A DNA stretch of 10,113 bases from JBKPHS01 sp046729975 (lineage in GTDB: Bacteria; Actinomycetota; Thermoleophilia; Solirubrobacterales; Thermoleophilaceae), in assembly GCA_046729975.1 (NCBI GenBank), contig JBKPHS010000128.1, forward strand, positions 1-10,113. The letters are read 5' to 3'. Below the pieces are notes generated by a model. That model saw only the letters and a list, made by a program, of their open reading frames with translations. It was not told where the DNA came from and ran no database searches. A program made the position numbers and the translations under genes. Position 1 is the first letter of the stretch. Each line of letters starts with the position of its first letter. Positions 1 to 5,246 of the stretch are shown piece by piece.

Positions 1-138
1 CCGGCGCACGACGATGACGTCATCCGGCGGGTGTCGGAGGCGTACCGAGCGAAGTACGGCGCGCGGTCGCCCGGGCCCACCGAGGGAATGCTGGCTCCGG
101 AGGTGAGCGGGACGACGCTGCGGCTGACCCAGGCGTAG
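1..138 (+). CDS. C-terminal fragment of a DUF2255-like protein
   Basis: An open frame enters from the left edge and ends at a TAG at 136-138, giving 45 residues. The visible end contains AYRAKYG followed by MLAPEVSGTTLRL. It resembles the conserved tail of DUF2255 proteins, where an AYRxKYG stretch is followed by a segment like MVSPEARATTLRL. The start and most of the domain lie outside the window, and DUF2255 has no established biochemical role. Codon use is G/C-rich at third positions, as in the neighbouring genes, which supports real coding. The family call is from memory of the motif and could be wrong; that the fragment is coding is more secure. Confidence 0.5.
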   Translation, partial: PAHDDDVIRRVSEAYRAKYGARSPGPTEGMLAPEVSGTTLRLTQA

Positions 139-154
139 GAAGCGCTCTTTGGCC

Positions 155-170
155 TACGCCCCGGGGCGTA
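155..170. promoter_or_regulatory. Perfect 16-bp palindrome, candidate operator of the copper-protein gene
   Basis: TACGCCCCGGGGCGTA is a perfect inverted repeat with no loop, centred about 46 bp before the ATG at 209. The lack of a loop argues against a terminator hairpin and for a site bound by a symmetric protein. A -10-like TACGAT overlaps its right edge, so the palindrome would fill the promoter spacer. Copper-sensing repressors of the CsoR family in Gram-positive bacteria bind G/C-rich palindromes bounded by TAC and GTA, and the resemblance is suggestive. No csoR gene is visible in this window. Confidence 0.45.
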
Positions 171-174
171 CGAT
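169..174 (+). promoter_or_regulatory. Candidate -10 element (TACGAT) for the copper-protein gene
   Basis: TACGAT fits the TAnnnT pattern of housekeeping actinobacterial promoters. It would place the transcript start near 181, giving a leader of roughly 28 nt that includes the Shine-Dalgarno sequence. I see no convincing -35 hexamer 16-18 bp upstream; the best candidate there, TCTTTG at 146-151, is poor. A weak -35 with a palindrome in the spacer is compatible with a regulated promoter. Confidence 0.3.
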
Positions 175-190
175 GAGTCGGACGTTATCC

Positions 191-201
191 GGAGGAGGAG
201 G
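191..201 (+). promoter_or_regulatory. Strong Shine-Dalgarno fixing the start of the copper-binding protein
   Basis: GGAGGAGGAGG lies 7 nt before the ATG at 209. This decides the start against an in-frame upstream ATG at 149, which would run through the palindrome, the -10 element and the Shine-Dalgarno itself. Confidence 0.8.
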
Positions 202-208
202 TGTCGCC

Positions 209-631
209 ATGCCGGTCGCCGATATCGCCCGCCAGATGATCAACGCGTACCCGCGCGACTTCAACGTCGACCGCGACGTCCTCGTGCGCTGCATCGAGGC
301 CTGCTACGACTGCGAGCAGGCGTGCACTCAGTGCGCAGACGACGACCTGGCCGAACAGGGCAAGCTGGAGCAGCTTGCGAAGTGCATCCGGCTGAACCTC
401 GACTGCGCCGACATCTGCCTGGCGACGGGTCACGTGGTGAGCCGGCAGACCGAGTACGACGCGAACGTGACCCGCTCGATCCTCCAGGCCTGCGTGCAGG
501 CCTGTAAGAGCTGCGGCGACGAGTGCGAGGCTCACGCGCGGGAGGGCATGGGGGAGCATTTCCGGATATGCGCGGAGCAGTGCCGCCGCTGCGAGCAGGC
601 GTGCGAGGAGCTGCTGCGGTCGATCTCGTAG
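209..631 (+). CDS. Four-helix-bundle copper-binding protein (DUF326 / Csp-like)
   Basis: This 140-residue protein carries 16 cysteines, mostly in CxxxC or CxxC spacing on predicted helices: CIEACYDCEQACTQC near residue 30, CIRLNLDCADIC near 70, CVQACKSCGDEC near 105 and CAEQCRRCEQAC near the end. This is the pattern of copper storage proteins (Csp, DUF326), whose four-helix bundles line their core with Cys thiolates and hold many Cu(I) ions. There is no signal peptide, so it should act in the cytosol like Csp3-type members. The start is fixed by a strong Shine-Dalgarno. A palindrome upstream suggests metal-responsive control. It converges on a DtxR/MntR-type regulator gene with only 13 nt between the stop codons. 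Copper is inferred from the family; binding of another soft metal cannot be excluded. Confidence 0.9.
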   Translation: MPVADIARQMINAYPRDFNVDRDVLVRCIEACYDCEQACTQCADDDLAEQGKLEQLAKCIRLNLDCADICLATGHVVSRQTEYDANVTRSILQACVQACKSCGDECEAHAREGMGEHFRICAEQCRRCEQACEELLRSIS

Positions 632-644
632 AGGCCGCGCCCCG

Positions 645-1358
645 TCAGCGCCCGTAGCGGTCCTTGCCCAGCACGAGCTGGTCGGGCAGGGCGGTCCGGA
701 CCGGTGGGGACGGGTCCGCGGCGACCGAGACCGTCTCCGCGACGCTGCGCGTGACGACCGCGCGGCCGCCGTTCGACTCGATCGCGACCTCTTCCGGTCC
801 CGCGGCGGCCAGGGTGCCTTCGAGGCCCGGGTAGAGGCCGGCGTCCTTCAGGTAGTGGAGGAGGTCCTCGGCCTCGTTCTCGAAGCGGAGGATGCGGACG
901 CTCGCCCCCTCCTTGACATCGGCAAGCGGGACCCCCTGCTCGCGGGCGCCCTCGACGATCGGGTGCCCGTGCGGACAGGTCTTCGCGTCCCCGATCGCCG
1001 CCAGCATGCGCTCCTCGAGGACGGGCGACATGGCGTGCTCCAGCCGCTCGGCCTCCTCGTGCACCTCGTCCCAGGGGATTCCGAGCACGTCGGTGAGGAA
1101 ACGCTCGATCAGGCGGTGGCGGCGCACCACGCCGGCAGCGTGCTCGTGACCCGAGTCCGTAAACGAGAGCGACTTGTCGTCGTTGCGCGTGACGTAGCCG
1201 TCCGACTCGAGCCGTCCGAGCATCTCGTGGACCGTCGGCGCCGACAGCTGCATGGCGCGTGCGATGTTCGCGCCGGTGATCGGTAGGCCTGCCTCCTGGA
1301 GCCAGTAGATGGTCTGGAGGTACTCCTCCTCGGCGACGGTCGCCTGCTCCTGGGACAA
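645..1358 (-). CDS. DtxR/MntR-family metal-dependent transcriptional repressor
   Basis: The 237-residue protein has the three-part layout of DtxR/IdeR regulators: a winged helix-turn-helix (about 8-65), a metal-binding dimerization domain (about 66-140) and a C-terminal FeoA/SH3-like domain (about 150-225). Aligned by eye to DtxR, the ligands His79, Glu83, His98, Glu105 and His106 are kept as His81, Glu85, His100, Glu107 and His108. The DtxR ligands Met10 and Cys102 are replaced by Glu12 and Glu104. Acidic residues there are a feature of Mn-sensing MntR (Asp8, Glu99), so manganese is more likely than iron as co-repressor; this is inference. The start is TTG, supported by AGGAGG 5 nt upstream. 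A TAGACT element at 1394-1389 may be its -10. Targets are not visible, and control of the adjacent copper gene is unproven. Confidence 0.93.
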   Translation of the reverse strand: MSQEQATVAEEEYLQTIYWLQEAGLPITGANIARAMQLSAPTVHEMLGRLESDGYVTRNDDKSLSFTDSGHEHAAGVVRRHRLIERFLTDVLGIPWDEVHEEAERLEHAMSPVLEERMLAAIGDAKTCPHGHPIVEGAREQGVPLADVKEGASVRILRFENEAEDLLHYLKDAGLYPGLEGTLAAAGPEEVAIESNGGRAVVTRSVAETVSVAADPSPPVRTALPDQLVLGKDRYGR

Positions 1359-1363
1359 CGGAT

Positions 1364-1369
1364 CCTCCT
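1364..1369 (-). promoter_or_regulatory. Shine-Dalgarno that decides the TTG start of the metal regulator
   Basis: Read on the minus strand, AGGAGG is followed by 5 nt and then TTG. No in-frame ATG or GTG lies between this site and the conserved N-terminal Glu/Tyr region of the domain, so the TTG is the only start that keeps the metal-ligand residue Glu12. Confidence 0.75.
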
Positions 1370-1388
1370 GGTCGGGGGCCGGCGCCCG

Positions 1389-1402
1389 AGTCTAACTACC
1401 AT
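1389..1402. promoter_or_regulatory. Divergent promoter region between the metal regulator and the SDR gene
   Basis: Two TAnnnT hexamers face away from each other in the 52-bp gap. TAGACT on the minus strand (1394-1389) would give the regulator a short leader with its Shine-Dalgarno. TACCAT on the plus strand (1397-1402) ends 8 nt before the GTG at 1411, which fits a leaderless SDR transcript. No clear -35 is seen for either. A DtxR-type operator, which would be an A/T-rich 19-bp palindrome, is not evident. Confidence 0.4.
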
Positions 1403-1410
1403 GCCCGGCT

Positions 1411-2196
1411 GTGCAGATCGGCCCCGGAACCAGGGTGCTCGTGACTGGCTCGTCGCGCGGAATCGGCCGCGCGATCGCCGAGGCGTTCGCCGCGCGCGGA
1501 TGTGTGCTCGGGCTCGTGGCGCGCTCCGAGGAGGAGCTGCGGGAGCTCGCGAGCACGCTGCCGGGAGAGGGTCACGTCGCGCTCACCGCCGACGTGGCCG
1601 ACCGGTCGTCGATCGCGGCCGCCGCCGAGCGCTTCGGCGACTGCGACGTCGTGGTGGCCAATGCCGGCGTCGCGTACTACGGACCGTTTCGCGACATGGA
1701 CCTCGACAAGGTCGAGCGCATGACGAAGATCAACTGGCTCGGAACGGTCTACACGATCAAGGCGGCCCTGCCGCGCATGCTGGAGCGGGCCCGAGGGCAG
1801 ATCGTCGTCGTGTCATCGGGCGCCGGCTACCGCAGCTTCCCCGAGGCGGCCGCATACGGCGCCACCAAGCAAGCCCAGCGCGGCTTCGCCGAGGCGCTCC
1901 GGCACGAGCTGGACGGCACGGGTGTGTCTGTCACGCTCGTCTACCCCGGCGAGATCAAGAGCCACCTGCACGACCACGAGAAGGAGACGATGCCGACCTG
2001 GTACCACGCCGATTCTGCGGCGTCGCCGGCACCCCTCGCCGAGGGTGTCGTGCGCGCCGTCGAGAAGGACGAGCGCGCGGTCCACTATCCGCGCGTGGTG
2101 CGCACGCTGCGCATCGTGCACGGGATCTCGCCCCGGCTCGGCGACGCCGTGCTGCGCCGGCTCCGCGGCTCGAGCGCGGCCCCGAGGCGGGGCTGA
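1411..2196 (+). CDS. SDR-family NAD(P)-dependent oxidoreductase
   Basis: A 261-residue classical short-chain dehydrogenase. The Rossmann motif TGSSRGIG is at 12-19, NAG at 84-86, and the catalytic tetrad reads Asn108, Ser136, Tyr149 and Lys153 (YGATK). Arg16 in the glycine motif and an Arg after the second strand (VARSEE) suggest NADPH preference. The substrate cannot be read from sequence; the family includes 3-ketoacyl, sugar and steroid reductases. The GTG start has no Shine-Dalgarno but a TACCAT hexamer ends 8 nt upstream. The C-terminal tail (RRLRGSSAAPRRG) is basic and probably disordered. The stop codon is followed after 4 nt by the DNA ligase start, so the two are probably co-transcribed, although no functional link is evident. 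Confidence 0.92.
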   Translation: MQIGPGTRVLVTGSSRGIGRAIAEAFAARGCVLGLVARSEEELRELASTLPGEGHVALTADVADRSSIAAAAERFGDCDVVVANAGVAYYGPFRDMDLDKVERMTKINWLGTVYTIKAALPRMLERARGQIVVVSSGAGYRSFPEAAAYGATKQAQRGFAEALRHELDGTGVSVTLVYPGEIKSHLHDHEKETMPTWYHADSAASPAPLAEGVVRAVEKDERAVHYPRVVRTLRIVHGISPRLGDAVLRRLRGSSAAPRRG

Positions 2197-2200
2197 GCAC

Positions 2201-3160
2201 GTGGCCCTGCCGATCTCCCAGCCGCTCCTGCCGCAGCTCGCGCGCTCCGCGAAGGAGCTGCCATCGGGCGAGGGCTGGCGCTACGAGCCCAAGTGGGACG
2301 GCTTCCGCACGATCGTCTTCCGCGATGGGGACGACGTCCAGCTCCAGAGCCGCAACGGTCGGCCGATGAATCGCTACTTCCCGGAGGTGGTCGAGGACGT
2401 CCGGAAGCTCCCCGCGAATCGTCTCGTGCTCGACGGCGAGATCGTCGTCGTCGTCGACGGGGTGCAGGAGTTCGACCTGCTCGGCCAGCGCATCCACCCG
2501 GCGGCGTCGCGTGTCGAGCGGCTCGCGCGCGAGACCCCCGCCGAGTACGTCGCGTTCGACCTGCTCGCCGAGGGAGACGAGTCTCTGCTCGAGCTGCCCT
2601 ACGACGAGCGCCGCAAGCGGCTCGCGGTGGTGGTCGCCGATCCCGTCGAGCTCACGCCAATGACCGAAGACGGCGGGGCGGCGGCGGTGTGGTTGACGGG
2701 CCGGTCCGAAGGAGTGATGGCCAAGGAGGGTGCGGCGCCCTACCACCCGGGCGAGCGCACCGGCATGCTGAAGATCAAGCGGGTCCGGACGGCGGATGCC
2801 GTCGTGCACGCCTTCCGCTTCGGCAAGGCGGAGGGCACCGTCGGCTCGCTCATCCTCGGCATGTACGACGAGGACGGAGAGCTGCGCGAGGTCGGTCACG
2901 TCTCGGGCTTCAGCGCGAAGCAGAAGCGCGAGCTGCTCGGGTTCCTCGAGCCCTACCGCACCTACGAGCACGGCTCGGGTGCGCCGAGCCGCTGGAAGTC
3001 CGACGAGGAGCTCGCCTGGGAGGGGCTGCGCCCGGAGCTCGTGGTGGAGGTCGCCTTCGATCACATAACGGGCCATCGCATCCGCCACGGCGCCAAGTTC
3101 GTGCGCTGGCGCGATGACAAGCGACCCGAGGACTGCACCCTCGACCAGCTGCGCGACTGA
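2201..3160 (+). CDS. ligC: ATP-dependent DNA ligase, LigC type
   Basis: A 319-residue minimal ATP-dependent ligase, an adenylation domain followed by an OB fold. Nucleotidyltransferase motifs appear in order: motif I EPKWDG with Lys31 as the adenylated residue, motif III DGEIVV (78-83), motif IIIa AFDLL, motif IV EGVMAK (170-175) and motif V LKIK (190-193). The C-terminal RWRDDKRPEDC (302-312) is the motif VI region. LigC enzymes seal nicks in repair, using ATP rather than NAD. In other actinobacteria ligC often sits beside a LigD-like PrimPol gene or ku; neither is present here. The GTG at 2201 is preferred because the frame extends upstream only through the SDR gene and this start gives the usual LigC N-terminus. 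Translation is probably coupled to the SDR 4 nt upstream. Confidence 0.92.
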   Translation: MALPISQPLLPQLARSAKELPSGEGWRYEPKWDGFRTIVFRDGDDVQLQSRNGRPMNRYFPEVVEDVRKLPANRLVLDGEIVVVVDGVQEFDLLGQRIHPAASRVERLARETPAEYVAFDLLAEGDESLLELPYDERRKRLAVVVADPVELTPMTEDGGAAAVWLTGRSEGVMAKEGAAPYHPGERTGMLKIKRVRTADAVVHAFRFGKAEGTVGSLILGMYDEDGELREVGHVSGFSAKQKRELLGFLEPYRTYEHGSGAPSRWKSDEELAWEGLRPELVVEVAFDHITGHRIRHGAKFVRWRDDKRPEDCTLDQLRD

Positions 3161-3165
3161 TCCTT

Positions 3166-3171
3166 CATACT
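3166..3171 (+). promoter_or_regulatory. Candidate -10 (CATACT) of a leaderless dehydrogenase transcript
   Basis: CATACT ends 7 nt before the TTG at 3179, so transcription could begin at or next to the start codon. There is no Shine-Dalgarno in the 18 nt between the ligase stop and the TTG. A loose -35-like TCGACC at 3141-3146 would sit 19 bp upstream, longer than ideal. Confidence 0.4.
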
Positions 3172-3178
3172 CGCCGGC

Positions 3179-4699
3179 TTGCGACGGATCGCAATCTTGC
3201 TCGCGGGGACGGCGATTGCCTGGGCCGGCAACCCGGGGACGGGTTGGGCGCAGACGGGCTACACGGTGCCGCCGGACAACCCCTACGTCGGACAGCCGGG
3301 CGCCGCGCCGGAGGTGTACCAGTACGGCCTGCGGAACCCCTGGCGTTTCTCGTTCGACCGCGAGACCGGAGATCTGCTGATCGGAGACGTTGGCCAGGGC
3401 GCGCGCGAGGAGATCGATTACGCGCCCGCCGGCCAGGTCGCCGGCGCCAACTGGGGCTGGGACTGCTTCGAGGGGAGCATCGTGGGCCCGGGACCCTGCG
3501 ACCCGCCGCCGGCGAACGCCCGCCCGCCCGTCTTCGACTACCAGAACCCGTCAAGCGGGCCGGCCGCCGTTACCGGCGGCTATGTGGTGCGCGACCAGTC
3601 GCTCGCCGGTCTCGTAGGCCGCTACCTCTACGCGGACTTCTACGCCGGAGACATACGCTCGATTCAGCCGGCCGGGCCGCCCGACGACAAGTCCACCGGG
3701 GCGAGCGTCCCGAGCCTCGTGTCCTTCGGTGAGGACACGGCCGGCCGGCTCTACGCCGTCTCGCTGGACGGCCAGATGCACCGGCTAGTGGCCGGCGGCT
3801 CTCCCGGTCAGCTCAGCACGCAGCTCGTGGGCAGCTTCGACCAGCCGACCTACGTCACCTCGCCGCCTGGCGACCAGCAGCTGTTCGTCGTCGAGCGTCC
3901 CGGCAGGATCCAGGCGGTGGGCGGCGGGACATTCCTCGACATCTCGGGCGAGGTGTCGACCGATGGCGAGCGCGGCATGCTCTCCGTTGCGTTTCGGCCC
4001 GACTACGTGTCGTCCGGCTACTTCTACGTCTTCTACACCGACCACGGTGGTGACATCCGGGTCGACCGCTTCCAGCGCTCCGCCTCCAATCCCCTCCGCG
4101 CCGACCCGCTCAGCCGCGAGCAGGTCCTCGTCGTGGAGCACTCCGAGTTCTCGAACCACAACGGCGGCCAGCTCCAGTTCGGGCCGGACGGGAAGCTGTA
4201 TCTGGGGACCGGCGACGGGGGCAGCGCGAACGATCCTCAGGGGAACGCCCAGAACCTCGGCGTCCTCCTCGGAAAGATCCTGCGGCTCGACGTCGGCGCG
4301 CAGGCGGGGGCGGGCGCGTCGGGCACGAGCGCGTCGGGCACGAGCGACCTGACGCCTCCCTCGGTGCGGCTGGGCTTGCGCCGGCGCCAGCCAGTCGTCC
4401 GGCAGCGGGGCATCCGCGGCGCGCTGCGCTCTAACGAGGACGGGCGCTTCCGCGCCTCCGGCTTCGTCAACCTCGGCGACGGCGCGGCGGTCGTCTTCCG
4501 CGCAAGGAGCGTACGGCGCCAGGTGCGAGCCGGCAGGCGGCAGGCGTTCCGGCTGGCACTCTCCAGGCGCGCGCTCCGTCGGGTGAACGCCGGCCTCCGG
4601 CAGCGGCGGCCCGTGACCGCCGTCGTGCGGATGACCGTCCGCGACGCGGCGGGCAACGCGCGCGTGCTGCGCCCGCGGCGGATCAGGGTTATCCGCTAG
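3179..4699 (+). CDS. Secreted PQQ-dependent sugar dehydrogenase-like protein with circularly permuted halves
   Basis: The 506-residue protein belongs to the glucose/sorbosone dehydrogenase (GSDH) beta-propeller family, whose enzymes oxidise aldoses using PQQ and calcium outside the membrane. A signal peptide spans about 1-24, with probable cleavage after GWA. The motif order is reversed. Residues 28-207 hold YTVPPDNPY, GLRNPWRFSFD (Arg52, matching the PQQ-site Arg), GDVGQ, NWGW, TGGYVVRD, GRYLYADF and FGED, which normally form the second half. Residues 220-372 hold FDQPTYVTSPPGD, FVVERPGRI, ERGMLSVAF, SNHNGG (His327, the catalytic-base position), FGPDGKLYLGTGDGG and LLGKILRLDV, normally the first half. 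A Gly/Ser linker and an Arg-rich beta tail (390-506) follow. Everything is in one frame. The TTG start appears leaderless. Family membership is secure; activity of the permuted fold is unproven. Confidence 0.88.
   Translation: MRRIAILLAGTAIAWAGNPGTGWAQTGYTVPPDNPYVGQPGAAPEVYQYGLRNPWRFSFDRETGDLLIGDVGQGAREEIDYAPAGQVAGANWGWDCFEGSIVGPGPCDPPPANARPPVFDYQNPSSGPAAVTGGYVVRDQSLAGLVGRYLYADFYAGDIRSIQPAGPPDDKSTGASVPSLVSFGEDTAGRLYAVSLDGQMHRLVAGGSPGQLSTQLVGSFDQPTYVTSPPGDQQLFVVERPGRIQAVGGGTFLDISGEVSTDGERGMLSVAFRPDYVSSGYFYVFYTDHGGDIRVDRFQRSASNPLRADPLSREQVLVVEHSEFSNHNGGQLQFGPDGKLYLGTGDGGSANDPQGNAQNLGVLLGKILRLDVGAQAGAGASGTSASGTSDLTPPSVRLGLRRRQPVVRQRGIRGALRSNEDGRFRASGFVNLGDGAAVVFRARSVRRQVRAGRRQAFRLALSRRALRRVNAGLRQRRPVTAVVRMTVRDAAGNARVLRPRRIRVIR
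4316..4345 (+). repeat. Two tandem 15-bp repeats encoding an ASGTS linker
   Basis: GCGTCGGGCACGAGC occurs twice back to back, at 4316-4330 and 4331-4345, encoding ASGTS ASGTS. It lies exactly between the end of the propeller (LRLDV, residue 372) and the start of the Arg-rich tail (DLTPP, residue 390). The perfect copy identity suggests a recent duplication within a flexible linker. Confidence 0.85.
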
Positions 4700-4729
4700 T
4701 CAGGCTTTCTCCGGCACTTCAGGCAGCAT

Positions 4730-5233
4730 ATGACGCGCATGGCAGAGCTCCGCGTGGTGCAGGCCGACGTGACCAAGCTCGAGGTCGACGCGATCGCGAA
4801 CGCCGCCAACACGGACCTGAAGCACGGCGGAGGCGTCGCGGGCGCCATCAGCCGCGCGGGCGGCCCCGAGGTTCAGCGCGAGTCGGACGAGAAGGCTCCG
4901 ATCGGACTCGGCGAGGCCGTCGAGACGACGGCCGGCGAGATGCCGGCTCGGTGGGTCATCCACGCCGCGACGATGGAGCTCGGCGGGCCGACCTCGGCCG
5001 AGATCGTCGAGCGCGCGACGCGGTCCACGCTCGCAAAGGCCGACGAGCTCGGCTGCCGCTCGGTCGCGCTCGTCGCGTTCGGCACCGGAGTGGGCGGCTT
5101 TCCGCTCGAGGAGGCGGCGCAGCTGATGGCTTCCGCGGTCCGCGAGCATCAGGGCGGCCTCGAGCAGATCGTGTTCGCCGTCCGGGGCGAGGAGGCGGCA
5201 CGGGTGTTCGAGGCGGCCGTCGCGGAGAACTAA
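4730..5233 (+). CDS. Macro-domain protein (ADP-ribose binding or hydrolysing)
   Basis: The 167-residue protein is a stand-alone macro domain. Diagnostic segments are ADVTKLEVDAIANAAN near residues 13-28 (the Asp contacts adenine, and the AAN Asn is the usual active-site Asn), HGGGVAGAI near 33-41 (diphosphate loop), VIHAATME in the middle and AFGTGVGGFPLEEAA near 118-132 (phosphate loop). The pattern is closest by eye to archaeal Af1521-like macro proteins. Such proteins bind ADP-ribose and may remove ADP-ribose from proteins or nucleic acids in the cytosol. The start could be the ATG at 4730 or the ATG at 4739 (MAELRVV); neither has a Shine-Dalgarno, and a weak CAGCAT at 4724-4729 would suit the second. 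No ADP-ribosyltransferase or NAD-metabolism gene is adjacent, so its partner is unknown. Confidence 0.9.
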   Translation: MTRMAELRVVQADVTKLEVDAIANAANTDLKHGGGVAGAISRAGGPEVQRESDEKAPIGLGEAVETTAGEMPARWVIHAATMELGGPTSAEIVERATRSTLAKADELGCRSVALVAFGTGVGGFPLEEAAQLMASAVREHQGGLEQIVFAVRGEEAARVFEAAVAEN

Positions 5234-5236
5234 ACT
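5231..5236 (+). promoter_or_regulatory. Candidate -10 (TAAACT) of the alpha/beta hydrolase gene
   Basis: TAAACT includes the TAA stop codon of the macro-domain gene and ends 10 nt before the ATG at 5247. The gap (CCCGCGCCCC) contains no Shine-Dalgarno. A transcript starting here would have a leader of only 0-4 nt. No -35 is convincing. Confidence 0.4.
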
Positions 5237-5246
5237 CCCGCGCCCC

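Noticed and set aside
149..208. N-terminal extension of the copper-binding protein from an ATG at 149
   Set aside because: It would translate the palindrome, the -10 element and the Shine-Dalgarno; the ATG at 209 has a strong Shine-Dalgarno and gives the family-length protein.
632..644. Possible terminator between the convergent copper and regulator genes
   Set aside because: The 13-bp gap contains no inverted repeat able to form a stable stem.
1922..2200. Upstream extension of the ligase frame into the SDR gene
   Set aside because: The extension is an Arg/Ser-rich shadow of the SDR. The known LigC N-terminus begins just before motif I, matching the GTG at 2201.
1401..2369. 322-residue plus-strand frame over the SDR gene
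   Set aside because: Its Arg/Gly-rich composition with no motif is typical of an off-frame reading of GC-rich coding DNA; the SDR frame contains all catalytic motifs.
2445..2458. GTC trinucleotide run inside the ligase gene
   Set aside because: It encodes a normal valine-rich beta strand right after the DGE motif; the codon repetition follows from G/C-biased codon use.
1955..3088. 377-residue minus-strand frame opposite the ligase
   Set aside because: A His/Arg/Leu-rich shadow of GC-rich codons with no recognisable domain, directly opposite a complete ligase.
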